From: RHLJ01 sp963974345
GTDB lineage: Bacteria; Bacteroidota; Rhodothermia; Balneolales; Balneolaceae
NCBI GenBank assembly: GCA_963974345.1
Contig: CAXBBW010000005.1
Coordinates: forward strand, 62,001-126,000
Direction of reading: 5' to 3'
Length of the DNA: 64,000 nt
Position 1 is the first letter of the stretch; each line of letters opens with the position of its first letter. A program made the position numbers and the translations under genes. Positions 55,840-64,000 of this stretch are shown here, in pieces. The notes under the pieces are model-generated. The model had not been told where the DNA came from and made no database searches. It worked only from the letters and a program-made list of their open reading frames with translations.

Positions 55840-56643
55840 CTAGTTTTTACTTATTTCTATATCACCGTGAAGTGTTTTGAATAAGAATTCGGGCCCACCT
55901 CCATTTACGGTACCAGTAATCCATTTATTTATGGTTACTGTATATTTGCCGTCTCCACTAGATATCTCAGAAGCACTGGATGAGCGGTCTAGTTTGATAT
56001 CGAAATTGGTAAACACTTCACCATAATCTGTTTTCATTTTACCAGTAAACTTAGTCCCCGCCGGAAATGAAACTTCAATATCTCCATTCAATCCTGTAAA
56101 AGACATTGGCGTATTTGGTGTTACCGAAACCATTGTTACTTCGATATCTCCATTTACACTACTTACTACTACAGATCCACCAACCTGAAGCATTTCAACA
56201 TCTCCATTTGTTGCCTTGACTTCATGTTCTCCGATAACTCCTTCAATCGTAATATCGCCATGAGTAACCTGCACATCTAGTGAGAAGTTTTTGGGCACCC
56301 ATACTTCCAAATCAAGATCGTGGGAGTTCGGAGCCGTTTTAATTCGGACTATATTATTGTCTTCGGTTACTTCTAAACCCACCCCATTAGTAGAAATTCT
56401 ACGAAGTCCGTTTCGTCTGTAATCGCCGTCGTTGTCTTCATCGTTGCCATCAAACTTTACGATTACATCTTTTCCATCGTGCGCTTTGATAATGATGTCG
56501 TCAGCAAATACAGCACTGAGTTGTAAAATTCCAGGATTCCCGGGATTTGAGAGTGGCACTTTTAGATCGTCTTGCCCTAAAGCTACTCCTGAGGTCATTG
56601 CCAGAATGCCTAGTATGTAGATCATTGATTTTAGATTTTTCAT
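55840..56643 (-). CDS. DUF4097 family secreted protein
   Basis: I use ATG 56643 rather than the longer frame from 56697, because it starts a clean signal peptide (MKNLKSMIYILGILAMTSGVALGQ) with an AAGGAAG ribosome-binding site just before it. The 267 aa product is a beta-helix-like protein with repeats of the form V-x-S-V-N-G-D-I-E-V and ATNGDVEML, the DUF4097 pattern (putative adhesin or anti-sigma-linked protein). Charged loops (EDNDGDYRRNG) suggest ion binding. Function is unknown. It follows the other DUF4097 gene by 19 bases. Confidence 0.85.
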   Translation of the reverse strand: MKNLKSMIYILGILAMTSGVALGQDDLKVPLSNPGNPGILQLSAVFADDIIIKAHDGKDVIVKFDGNDEDNDGDYRRNGLRRISTNGVGLEVTEDNNIVRIKTAPNSHDLDLEVWVPKNFSLDVQVTHGDITIEGVIGEHEVKATNGDVEMLQVGGSVVVSSVNGDIEVTMVSVTPNTPMSFTGLNGDIEVSFPAGTKFTGKMKTDYGEVFTNFDIKLDRSSSASEISSGDGKYTVTINKWITGTVNGGGPEFLFKTLHGDIEISKN

Positions 56644-56662
56644 CTTCTGTTCTTCCTTTTTA

Positions 56663-57739
56663 TTATGATTTTCTTGTACGGATGTAAACATCACCATTCA
56701 CTAATTCAAACCCCATTTCAATAGCCCCATCTCCAATTTGGATAGGTGAAGTGCTGTTTATTTTGTAACGATAGCCGTCTCCATCTTCTTCCTTGTTCAA
56801 TCGGTTAGGTAGGCGTTTTATTTGCTCAAAATCTGTATATAGTTCACCGTGTAAACTTTCAAAGGTTACAACCGCAGATAAATCTTTTGGAGAATAAATC
56901 TCAATTTTTCCATTTACTGTTTGAAAATCGGTGTTTTGAGTAGGGCTTTCTAGAAACCAAACTTCAATGTCTCCATTTACCGTATTTGCAGTAGTATAGC
57001 CGCGTACATCTTTTACGCTAACCGAACCATTTACATTACTTGCTCTTACTCCGTTTTCCATTTTTTCAACGAATACATCTCCACTGTTTACCGTTGATGC
57101 TCTTAAAGCTAGGTTTTTTGGAATCTGAATCTCTAGATCGAAATGAGCATTTACTCTACTTCGATCATTATCATCCCAATGCCAGTGATAATCTAATTTT
57201 CCATTTCTAAATTCTACATGTGCATTTGGTGAATCTACATACACATAGAGTTTTCCTTCGTATAGCTTTGTCTTCAATTCGTGTTCGGCAGCTTCTTCAT
57301 CTGAGATATCACCCCGCTTTTTTCTGAGTTCCTTAATGCCTTTAATTACGATCTCATCGCCATCATACCCGGTTACTTTAACATCACCATTAATATTCTT
57401 AATGATGATCTCGGTATCTGCATTATATTCATCATTCCCAAGAATAATCAGAATATCTTCTATTCTTGGATCTCCTTTAAAGTCATTTGAATTCCAATTT
57501 CCATACCAATCTCCTTCTGAGTAACCTTCAAAGGAGCCCATCCCAAAATCAAAATTCGAAAGCATATCCATATTTATGTCTATTTCCATGGGAAAATCGA
57601 AATCAAGATTTATATCTAAAGGTATTTCTATTGCTAATTCATGATTGATTTCATCTTGGATATCAATGCTAATATTTTGAGTAAATCCGGGGATTGAGAT
57701 TAAACAAAGTGCTGTTAACGTAATTAAGATTCGTTTCAT
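56663..57739 (-). CDS. DUF4097 family secreted protein
   Basis: This 358 aa protein has a signal peptide (ILITLTALCLISIPGFTQ), a central acidic stretch and C-terminal DUF4097 repeats (VNGSVSVKDVRGYTTAN, VNGDIEVWFLES, VNGKIEIYSP). The N-terminal 150 residues are rich in Asp, Asn and Ile and may be a separate cap. Its start overlaps the anti-sigma stop by four bases (ATGA), so it is coupled to the sigma/anti-sigma pair. DUF4097 proteins often sit with ECF sigma and anti-sigma genes. The role is unknown. Confidence 0.85.
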   Translation of the reverse strand: MKRILITLTALCLISIPGFTQNISIDIQDEINHELAIEIPLDINLDFDFPMEIDINMDMLSNFDFGMGSFEGYSEGDWYGNWNSNDFKGDPRIEDILIILGNDEYNADTEIIIKNINGDVKVTGYDGDEIVIKGIKELRKKRGDISDEEAAEHELKTKLYEGKLYVYVDSPNAHVEFRNGKLDYHWHWDDNDRSRVNAHFDLEIQIPKNLALRASTVNSGDVFVEKMENGVRASNVNGSVSVKDVRGYTTANTVNGDIEVWFLESPTQNTDFQTVNGKIEIYSPKDLSAVVTFESLHGELYTDFEQIKRLPNRLNKEEDGDGYRYKINSTSPIQIGDGAIEMGFELVNGDVYIRTRKS

Positions 57740-58524
57740 GATAATACCGCTATAGTGTTTTCTACTTTCAGTTTGGTTGCGCTGTTTAAGTCTTTTTCAT
57801 TAATAAGGCGCTGGAATTCGTTTGCTGAATTTTTCAATCCAAGTTCTACCATGGCATCAGCCAAAGTAATGATTACAATGTCTGACTCTTGATTTGCAAT
57901 GGCTTTAACAAATCCTTCTCTAACTATAGGATTATCTCCCCATCTGCTCAAAGCTTCAATAGATTGAACTCTTACATTTATGCTTTCATCATTATTAAGG
58001 GTAAAAAATAGTGCCCGAATGGCTTTCTGATCAACACTAGGAAGTTGTGCACTAATATTTACTGCTCGGAGCCTATCGGTGGTTGAAGGCCCTTCTAGCA
58101 TACTTACCATCATCATTTCTCGCATGGTTTGCATTTCGGAAGTAAGTTCCTTGATTTCGGCATCATTACTATTCATTTGATTTCCAATAAATGCTCCTGC
58201 TATTAATAGGATACAAGCATATGCGAGACGAGGCATTGTAACTTGATTCAGAACCTCCATAATTTTTTCACGAACTGTATTCCGAATAGAAATTCTAGAT
58301 TTCCCTTTCTCTTCTTCGAGCATGGTATAAAAGTTCTTGCTCAAATTTGAGGATTGCTCAGGAATCGGAATCATATCCAGTTCGTCATGCAATTGTTCGA
58401 TCGCTCGGAAGTCAATAAAGTCGATGTCACCTTCGGCAATCAACTCTTCTATTTCCCTTTTTCCTTGATCGTCTAACATACCTTTAAGGTAATCGGCGAT
58501 CAGTTTTTCATTTTTTTCACTCAT
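57736..58524 (-). CDS. Membrane anti-sigma factor with HEAT-like repeats
   Basis: I use ATG 58524 (MSEKNEKLIADYLKGMLDD) rather than the upstream GTG/ATG, because it overlaps the sigma stop as ATGAGTGA, a typical translational coupling. The 262 aa protein has a cytoplasmic N-terminus with short helices, one transmembrane helix (about 88-106, YACILLIAGAFIGN), and an extracytoplasmic C-terminus with two HEAT-like repeats (VRVQSIEALSRWGDNPIVREG). That architecture fits an anti-sigma factor that binds the ECF sigma and senses the envelope. No zinc-binding HxxxCxxC motif was seen. Confidence 0.82.
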   Translation of the reverse strand: MSEKNEKLIADYLKGMLDDQGKREIEELIAEGDIDFIDFRAIEQLHDELDMIPIPEQSSNLSKNFYTMLEEEKGKSRISIRNTVREKIMEVLNQVTMPRLAYACILLIAGAFIGNQMNSNDAEIKELTSEMQTMREMMMVSMLEGPSTTDRLRAVNISAQLPSVDQKAIRALFFTLNNDESINVRVQSIEALSRWGDNPIVREGFVKAIANQESDIVIITLADAMVELGLKNSANEFQRLINEKDLNSATKLKVENTIAVLS

Positions 58525-59083
58525 GGCTGTATTCCTCACTTAGTGTGGTAACAATCTGTTTTAAATCTTTCATTGCCCTAAACATTCTTACTTTAATTGC
58601 GCTTTCAGTAACTCCCTGGATTTCGGCTATTTCATGATATTTAAGCCCTTCAAAGCGGCTTAAAATCACAACTTCTTTCTTGTCTTCATCCAGTTGCTCT
58701 AGTGCCTTTTCCAGCAATAATTTCTTTTGATGTCTCTCATCCATTTCCATGTATCCGGTCGGGGCGTCACTCGCGATTCGTTCCTCGTCAAGAATTTCGT
58801 CTTCCTTTCGCCGCTTTTCTTTACGATAGTGGTCGATGTGGGCATTTCGCGCTATGCTGAACATCCAGGTGGTGAATGCTCCCGTGCCGGAATACGTGGT
58901 TCGATATTTGAGCATGCGCTCGAACACCGATTGAACAAGATCTTCACTAAGCTGAGGCTCAAACGTTTTACGATAGAAAAAGCTGTATAACGGTCGGTTA
59001 TATCTTTCGAATAGCAGACCTAGTTTATCTAAGTCTCCATCTTTTACTTTCATCATTAAAGCTTTGTCTGTCGTAGAATCCAA
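58517..59083 (-). CDS. ECF sigma-70 factor
   Basis: This 188 aa sigma factor has region 2 (SEDLVQSVFERMLKYRTTYSG, TTWMFSIARNAHIDHYRKEKR) and region 4 (KKEVVILSRFEGLKYHEIAEIQGVTESAIKVRM) joined by a short acidic linker, with no region 1 or 3. It directs RNA polymerase to a small envelope regulon, likely including the downstream anti-sigma and DUF4097 genes and perhaps the DUF5916 pair. It is the first gene of the minus-strand cluster. Its target promoter cannot be seen from sequence. Confidence 0.93.
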   Translation of the reverse strand: MDSTTDKALMMKVKDGDLDKLGLLFERYNRPLYSFFYRKTFEPQLSEDLVQSVFERMLKYRTTYSGTGAFTTWMFSIARNAHIDHYRKEKRRKEDEILDEERIASDAPTGYMEMDERHQKKLLLEKALEQLDEDKKEVVILSRFEGLKYHEIAEIQGVTESAIKVRMFRAMKDLKQIVTTLSEEYSHE

Positions 59084-59193
59084 TATGGTTGCTTAAGCCC
59101 CGGTTAGCATTGTCGATGATGTACACTGATGAGATTGGGAAAGGTTACAAAATAGTTTTGAGTTTTGATGAGGAGTTTTTTTCCGGGTAAGAA

Positions 59194-59219
59194 TCTGTCT
59201 CCCGTCGGAGGGAGACAGA
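59194..59219. repeat. Palindromic repeat element
   Basis: TCTGTCTCCC and GGGAGACAGA form perfect 10-base arms with a 6-base loop. It shares the CTGTC...GACAG ends with the element at 59313, so it is probably a member of a dispersed family. Confidence 0.7.
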
Positions 59220-59312
59220 GTTTAAGCTTGTTTGAACTAAGAGGAAGGACAGTGGTGGGACAAAACTCCTAGCCAGTTCGCCCTCTCCTGTTCATCTCAC
59301 AACTGCGTTGAT

Positions 59313-59336
59313 CTGTCCCTCACGGAGGAGTGACAG
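59313..59336. repeat. Palindromic repeat element, related copy
   Basis: CTGTCCCTC and GAGTGACAG form 9-base arms with one mismatch around a 6-base loop (ACGGAG). It resembles the element 110 bases upstream in arm sequence and loop, supporting a REP-like family. Confidence 0.6.
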
Positions 59337-59436
59337 GTTTCCATTGTTTTAATTTTTCTATCCCCTTCGCAAGGAGCGAATATGACGTGGCGATCTTCCA
59401 TTACTTAGAAATTACCTCATCCAGAAATTGAGCAGG

Positions 59437-60318
59437 TTAGTCTTCACCCCAAAGCATTATGTTCTCTCCTTTCCGGTGAAGATAAAGTACTGGAATAATA
59501 GGATCAGGTGGGTTGATTTGAGATCCAAATAAAAAGTATCCTTCTTCACCAAATGCAATCCAATGGGCTGTATATTTATCTGGTAATTGAAGCAATGATT
59601 CTTTGGCTCCATCTAAAGCGACTTTAAAAAATGATCGGCCTCCCCAATAAGCGACTAATAGTTCCCCATTTTTATAATCTGCACTAAAAATTCGATTTCC
59701 CATGAAAGGTATATTCTCTTGATCTGGATTAATTAAATCGTCCCAAACCTTAAGTACTGTATAATTTTCATCGACAAGCCACACTTTTGTGGGGGAATTT
59801 AGAAGTAACCCATCTTCTACTTTAGTTAGTCCTCCGATTGGCTCTTCAAACTCATGCACTAATCTGGTCAAACCATTCTTATCTATACTATAAATGGATG
59901 GGTATTTAGCAAATATGATTTCTTTGCTATCAGATATGTAAAAACCACCCGTATCACCAAATTCATGTGCATTTTGCCAAGGCCAGATTTCATCAGGCAC
60001 ATCACCTGCCAATCCTTTAAGCAAACGGAATCTACTTCCATTATTTATGTCCTGAAATTCAGCGTAAAATACGGTATCACCTTTCGCATAAAAGTGAAAA
60101 TCACTGCTATTGAATTCTGATTGAATTAGTGTTCTTGTACCATGAACTTCATCCCAAATATAAACTGTCGAATAGTGTTCCAATGAACTGGGAGGATATA
60201 CATATTGCCAAATTAATAACCCATTTACAGAGATCATATTTCCACCAGGATGAGATTCGACTGGCGAAAAAAGTGTACTTAGTAGAACTATAAAAATACT
60301 TGATTTAATTACTTTCAT
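59437..60318 (-). CDS. Secreted beta-propeller-like protein
   Basis: I choose ATG 60318, which overlaps the stop of the upstream serine hydrolase as TAATG; the longer frame from 60339 would add seven residues before the signal peptide. The 293 aa protein has a signal peptide (SSIFIVLLSTLFSPVES) and repeated short segments with paired aromatics (YVYPPSSLEHYSTVYIWD, FHFYAKGDTVFYAEFQD), as in beta-propellers. No catalytic motif was seen. Coupling suggests it works with the serine hydrolase. I do not recognise a specific family. Confidence 0.72.
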   Translation of the reverse strand: MKVIKSSIFIVLLSTLFSPVESHPGGNMISVNGLLIWQYVYPPSSLEHYSTVYIWDEVHGTRTLIQSEFNSSDFHFYAKGDTVFYAEFQDINNGSRFRLLKGLAGDVPDEIWPWQNAHEFGDTGGFYISDSKEIIFAKYPSIYSIDKNGLTRLVHEFEEPIGGLTKVEDGLLLNSPTKVWLVDENYTVLKVWDDLINPDQENIPFMGNRIFSADYKNGELLVAYWGGRSFFKVALDGAKESLLQLPDKYTAHWIAFGEEGYFLFGSQINPPDPIIPVLYLHRKGENIMLWGED

Positions 60319-61712
60319 TAGAACTGATCCCCCATCCATTTAATATCTACTGGTTTTACCATCATATTTGAGAGAAGTTCAGGATTTTCTTCTGAAGGAA
60401 TTAATAAGAATCCGATTTTTGCTTCTGTATCACTAACAAACCAAACTTCTAAACCTTTTGGGAATTCATTTTGAACCCATCTAAATCCCGCAACCCTTAA
60501 ATTTTCCATGGATTGCTTAACCTGTATGATTTCATTCCAGGTTTTATCATCACGTTCGAAACTACCCGGAATGCTAGAGGACTCAAGAATTTTGAATAGT
60601 GCTTCCTGATCTTCTTCAAGTAAAGCATTCGTCCACATAGCCAGAACATATTCCAGTCTTAGATCTGTTGAAAGTGAGTCTATTGGCTTAACCTGAATTT
60701 TATTTCCTGATGCTGGTTTAGAACTATTCTCAACTTCAAAAATGGAGTCTATTTGATTCAGAAGCTGAATCATTGAATCTAAATCAGGGAGTCCTACATT
60801 ATTTAATGCTATAACTGAGAATTGATTTCTTAAATCTAAAACCAACATGTTTGAAAACCCTTTCAAAGATCCAAATACTTCAACTCTTTGATCTTCACCT
60901 ATCAAATAATTTCTGGAATTAGTAGTCAGGAAGTTTCCAGATTTAAGAGCTTTTATAACTTTATTTAAATCACTTACTGTAGAATAGAACCCTCCCGAAG
61001 TATAACGGTTCTGATAATTTGTTTTATCCTCGAGCCAATTTTCTGCTTCTTTATAATAACCAGAAACTGTTTTTACTTTTTGTTTATGTAAACCCGATGA
61101 ATTCATCTCTAAAGGATTGAACAAGTATTTTTTAAATGCTTCATCAACGTTCATTCCAGACACTTCTTCGATAACGGCGCCAATTAACCAATAATTAAGG
61201 TTACTGTACACCATGTTACTGCCTGGCTCAAAAACTAATTCAAAATTTTCAATTTCATCTAAAAACGGACCTGATTTCAGGTCTGTATCATAAACAACTC
61301 CGGTTAGTTTCTCAGAATCCAGCTCTCTGGGTAATCCTGATTTCATCTCCAAAAGCTGCCTGATGGTAATAACCTGTCCAAAATCTGGTTTAAAATTCTC
61401 TCTATAGTCAAATATTGTTTTATCAAGATCAATTAGATTTTCATCTGACATTCGTAGTATTACAATCTCAGTAAAAAGTTTTGTTAATGAAGCTAATTGA
61501 ATAGGGGTATTCCCATCAATTGTCATGAGTCCACTGTGATTAGGGCGATAAGAATAATTAAATGCTTCCTCACCAAAGGAATCTATATGAATAATTCCAT
61601 TAAACTCTCCTTGATCTGTTAGTTTAATTACCTTATTCCGAAGCTCTTGCTCATTTGAATTACAGCTTGTTACATTTAGTATCAGAAGTACAAAAAAGAA
61701 TACTTTTTCCAT
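60318..61712 (-). CDS. Serine hydrolase lipoprotein, class C beta-lactamase fold
   Basis: This 464 aa lipoprotein has a signal with acceptor Cys17 (ILNVTSC). The serine beta-lactamase/DD-peptidase core (about 30-330) has S75-L-T-K78 as the SxxK nucleophile motif, Y169-S-N171 as the YxN motif, and a YTSGGFYSTVSDL stretch. A C-terminal extension of about 130 residues (with ELLSNMMVKPVDIKWMGDQF at the end) is not part of the core. Family members include D-alanyl peptidases, esterases and beta-lactamases; the substrate is unknown. It is coupled with the gene at 59437. Confidence 0.85.
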   Translation of the reverse strand: MEKVFFFVLLILNVTSCNSNEQELRNKVIKLTDQGEFNGIIHIDSFGEEAFNYSYRPNHSGLMTIDGNTPIQLASLTKLFTEIVILRMSDENLIDLDKTIFDYRENFKPDFGQVITIRQLLEMKSGLPRELDSEKLTGVVYDTDLKSGPFLDEIENFELVFEPGSNMVYSNLNYWLIGAVIEEVSGMNVDEAFKKYLFNPLEMNSSGLHKQKVKTVSGYYKEAENWLEDKTNYQNRYTSGGFYSTVSDLNKVIKALKSGNFLTTNSRNYLIGEDQRVEVFGSLKGFSNMLVLDLRNQFSVIALNNVGLPDLDSMIQLLNQIDSIFEVENSSKPASGNKIQVKPIDSLSTDLRLEYVLAMWTNALLEEDQEALFKILESSSIPGSFERDDKTWNEIIQVKQSMENLRVAGFRWVQNEFPKGLEVWFVSDTEAKIGFLLIPSEENPELLSNMMVKPVDIKWMGDQF

Positions 61713-61768
61713 TTTTTTTCATTCAACATATTCCTCTGAAAATTACCAGAATAGTAAAAAAGCGACTT

Positions 61769-62584
61769 TTAGCAATTGAACACAGCTTTTTGCAGCCCTC
61801 TGTCCTGACTGAAATATTCGGTAGGGGTTTTTCCTGTAAAATCTTTTACTTCTTTCAAAAAATGCATTTGATCAAAATACCCGAAATTATAAAGCTGGTT
61901 TGAAAAATTCAGAGATGATTGTTTTTCGTGATACTTAAGTACTTCAATAAGGCGAACTAACCGGGAATATTTTTTTGGAGTAATTCCCATGTATTTCAAA
62001 AACTTTCTTTGGATTGTTTTTTGTGAAACCTGTAATTCTTTAGAAATTTTTCTTAGATGGGTTTGTCCTTTTGAGTGATTTATTTTTTGGAGCAAATAGT
62101 TGAAAAAAGGATCTGATTTCTTATTCAATTCTAAAAGTCTGACTGAAAAAAACTCTTCTAGTAATTGTACTTTCTCAAATTCGGAATTCTTGCTAGTAAT
62201 TTGTTCCTGAATTTGAATAATCCTCTTCCCAAATAAAAGTTCTGCGTTAATAGATTCGTTGACAGTATCAATGACATTTTCATTAATAAAAGGATAGATA
62301 CCATGAGGTTTAAACCGAATAGATAATAGAGGTTTCCCAACTACTTTTACCTGCTGAGGTTTAGTTTTTAATCCTGTAAGGTGGCTCCTGATTTTAATTT
62401 TTTTTTCATTTGAACTTCTTTCAAATGAATTGTTAGTCAAAACCAACTCAACAGTATTATCTGGTACTACTAAATGTGTTCTACCACTGTTCTCTTCAAG
62501 TTGAGTAAAATCTTCGAACCATACACATTCTATGTAGTTTTGTAGGGGTTCAGCTAGTTTATATTCACGAAAATACTTTGTCAT
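61769..62584 (-). CDS. AraC family transcriptional regulator
   Basis: This 271 aa protein has an N-terminal ligand domain of the DUF6597 type (YKLAEPLQNYIECVWFED, VVPDNTVELVLT). The C-terminal pair of helix-turn-helix motifs has HLRKISKELQVSQKTIQRKFL and GYFDQMHFLKEVKDFTGKTPTEYF, the second matching the AraC consensus. The N-terminal domain in such proteins senses small ligands or acts by dimerisation. It lies just upstream of the serine hydrolase gene on the same strand (a 56-base gap), so it may control that operon. Confidence 0.9.
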   Translation of the reverse strand: MTKYFREYKLAEPLQNYIECVWFEDFTQLEENSGRTHLVVPDNTVELVLTNNSFERSSNEKKIKIRSHLTGLKTKPQQVKVVGKPLLSIRFKPHGIYPFINENVIDTVNESINAELLFGKRIIQIQEQITSKNSEFEKVQLLEEFFSVRLLELNKKSDPFFNYLLQKINHSKGQTHLRKISKELQVSQKTIQRKFLKYMGITPKKYSRLVRLIEVLKYHEKQSSLNFSNQLYNFGYFDQMHFLKEVKDFTGKTPTEYFSQDRGLQKAVFNC

Positions 62585-62732
62585 AGGTGAACAGCTACGG
62601 GATTAAAGTCACATTGTTTACTATTATCTCAATAACCAATGAATACTTTCTTTAATATTATCATCCAGCGCTTTCTGAATTTCTTTGAAGTTAGTTTTTA
62701 AGACATATTTTTCGAAAGTATTCAATAAATTT

Positions 62733-63254
62733 TCAAATAGTCTCAATTCTTTCCCCAAAACATTCTTCTAAAAATTTATGCAGATATACCATCTGTTTAT
62801 GACCGAACTTTTGACCTATATATGCTACCAGATATAAAGAAAGGAAAAGTAGAATGAGAGCTGGAACCGACCAAAAAATCAAGCTTTCGTGCCCTAATGA
62901 CCAGTATGACAAACTTATCATTATTGCGATCATTGTTATAAATCCAATAAAGGAATAGAAAAACATAAACATCGTCCAAACGGAAGGTTTTGGACCATAC
63001 AAACCTCGAATTAAACTACCTGACTCTGTTTCCTCTATGCTAAGTGTTAATTGTGGAGACCAGAAATGTTGATCTTTTTGTAAAGGATAGAAAGTAGCAT
63101 AACCGGGTAGAATCTGCCCTTCAAACTTATCACTAGTAATAGAAAGTCGTTCCTTTATTACTTCTAGGAATTGTTCAGAGTTTAATTCAGATTCAAACCT
63201 AACTCTTGGTCTGATTCTTCTAAATTTTATATGATCGATTGAATTTTCGCTCAT
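62733..63254 (-). CDS. Small membrane protein with two helices
   Basis: This 173 aa protein has two hydrophobic segments in the second half (about 89-112 and 118-142, FMFFYSFIGFITMIAIMISLS and LIFWSVPALILLFLSLYLV) separated by a short loop, and a soluble N-terminal half with basic and aromatic residues (IRPRVRFESELNSEQFLEV). I do not recognise a family. The ATG start is the first Met of the frame. It precedes the AraC gene on the same strand by 148 bases. Function is unknown. Confidence 0.65.
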   Translation of the reverse strand: MSENSIDHIKFRRIRPRVRFESELNSEQFLEVIKERLSITSDKFEGQILPGYATFYPLQKDQHFWSPQLTLSIEETESGSLIRGLYGPKPSVWTMFMFFYSFIGFITMIAIMISLSYWSLGHESLIFWSVPALILLFLSLYLVAYIGQKFGHKQMVYLHKFLEECFGERIETI

Positions 63255-63907
63255 TGTTTAAACAGTGATTGTTGATTCAACGAACGTACATGATTTCATT
63301 TAAAAAGGAAAGCTTACTCCATCTGAGAGGAATGACTAGTTGATTTAGATAAGAACTAGATCATAGTTGGTTCCAATTCAGATGCTGAATCAAATCATCC
63401 GAATTTATTTTGGGATCTTATGCAATGGCTTTGTTTTTTCAAGTTAAAATTCTTTTCTAAATCCTTAAACGAGTTCAAGATTGTAGATTTTACGTAATTC
63501 GTTTACAAAATTTGGGAACTGATTAGTTTTAGCTTTTCCCAAATCCTAATTAGGGTCATCCTTAGGATACCTCCGAGGGACCTTGGCGAGATGACGCGTC
63601 ATCGCCATGAAATTATCTAGTTTCCAGAACAAAGGATTCCTTTAGTTATAATAGTGCTCTATCAACCATCTCTCTAAATGGTTACCCCTGTGTATAAGGT
63701 GTTTTGACTGGATTTGTCATTGGGTTGACATAAAATTCTTTCATGGTAGAGTTAGACCTGTGTAAGAGAGGATCCTTACAAAAAAATGAATTAAGAGGAA
63801 AAACGATGCACTCATCCGACAAGGTTCTTCGCTTTCACTCAGAATGACCTAAAAAGAAAACTGTCACCGAATTACCTAACATCTACAAGGATGACGTCAA
63901 GAAAAAA
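63255..63907. other. Non-coding region with dispersed intergenic repeats
   Basis: This 653-base region has no convincing ORF. It contains a near-palindrome at 63584-63607 with ATGACGCGTCAT in the centre, a 9-base inverted pair GTCATCCTT (63555-63563) and AAGGATGAC (63887-63895), a small AACCAT/ATGGTT hairpin at 63663-63682, and an ACAAGGTTCTTCGCTTTCAC...AGAATGACC block at 63819-63849. These resemble dispersed intergenic repeats of this lineage. No RNA gene was recognised. Confidence 0.6.
63819..63849. repeat. Dispersed intergenic repeat of the TCATTCTGAGTGAAGCG type
   Basis: Read on the minus strand, GGTCATTCTGAGTGAAAGCG followed by AAGAACC matches a repeat pattern often seen between genes in Bacteroidota. 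Only one copy is seen clearly in the window. Confidence 0.5.
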
Positions 63908-64000
63908 TCACTGCGCCAGAAACCATTCGATACTTTTTTCGATGTATGTATCTAGCGCTTTTACGGTTTCTTCGAATTCTGTAATTGGAAGAATTGCCCC
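63908..64000 (-). CDS. C-terminal fragment of a protein, cut by window edge
   Basis: On the minus strand the last 30 codons of a gene read GAILPITEFEETVKALDTYI then EKSIEWFLAQ and a stop at 63908-63910. The frame is open to the edge. The ending with ...FEETVKALDTYIEKSIEWF resembles the C-terminal helix of NAD-dependent epimerases or dehydratases (extended SDR family), but with only 30 residues this is a weak guess. Confidence 0.5.
   Translation of the reverse strand, partial: GAILPITEFEETVKALDTYIEKSIEWFLAQ

Larger units (their letters stand above)
59084..59436. other. Non-coding region with GC-rich palindromes
   Basis: This 353-base gap upstream of the sigma gene has no ORF. It is richer in G and C than its surroundings and holds two related palindromes at 59194-59219 (TCTGTCTCCC...GGGAGACAGA) and 59313-59336 (CTGTCCCTC...GAGTGACAG), plus TTCGCAAGGAGCGAA at 59366-59380. 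They look like dispersed intergenic REP-like elements rather than the sigma gene's promoter. Confidence 0.65.

Noticed and set aside
63475..63560. A minus-strand stretch reading GKAKTNQFPNFVNELRKIYN then a stop.
   Set aside because: Only about 26 codons without a start or upstream continuation; it could be a gene relic but chance is a fair explanation.
1..64000. tRNA, rRNA, riboswitches, IS elements and prophage genes.
   Set aside because: I scanned for them by eye and saw none I could support; short or divergent RNA genes could be missed without a search tool.

Overview
The window is AT-rich bacterial DNA that I infer comes from a marine member of the Balneolota/Rhodothermota side of the Bacteroidota. 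The evidence is the NPFNP...ILGR...GVYFYRLVT...KKLTLIK sorting tails of type IX secretion, paired DUF5916 outer-membrane proteins, DUF4097 proteins behind an ECF sigma factor, and many genes without a Shine-Dalgarno sequence. I saw no rRNA, tRNA, CRISPR array, prophage or insertion sequence.

Layout. 1-15782: three very large, related, secreted surface proteins in tandem; the first is cut by the left edge. 15991-20941: two tandem, paralogous sets of three pilin-like genes resembling the pilV-pilW-pilX order but without prepilin leaders. 20956-24707: a small secreted protein, three fimbrial-subunit-like proteins, an abundant-looking DUF4402 subunit followed by a strong terminator, and a PapD-like chaperone. 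24704-32585: a divergent usher with a C-terminal TPR, a protein fusing the FliF ring-building domain to FliG, a TPR lipoprotein, a MotA homologue and a MotB homologue with OmpA and three SPOR repeats. All of 1-32585 is on the plus strand.

32646-46702 is mostly housekeeping: pdhA-pdhB-pdhC, alaS, a DUF502 protein, a ferredoxin-NADP reductase, a lone receiver protein, lipoproteins, a D-amino-acid-oxidase-like enzyme, a MerC-like protein, a zinc peptidase and a frameshifted alpha/beta hydrolase. 46899-49337 is a cellobiose phosphorylase. 49426-59083 (minus) holds a BI-1 protein, two DUF5916 proteins, two DUF4097 proteins and their anti-sigma/sigma pair. 59437-64000 has a serine hydrolase, an AraC regulator, smaller proteins and repeat-rich non-coding DNA.

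The candidate new system is 15991-32585. FliG, FliF, MotA and MotB are the rotor/stator core of a flagellum, yet no rod, hook, filament, FliM/FliN or export gene is present. They sit instead in a same-strand cluster with a chaperone, an usher, fimbrial subunits and pilin-like proteins. The TPR on the usher and the TPR on the lipoprotein next to the motor genes are clearly related to each other. I infer an ion-driven, flagellum-derived motor coupled to an outer-membrane fibre or adhesin, possibly for surface movement or for driving a secreted appendage. The three giant adhesin-like proteins upstream could be its cargo. This is inference from gene content only.
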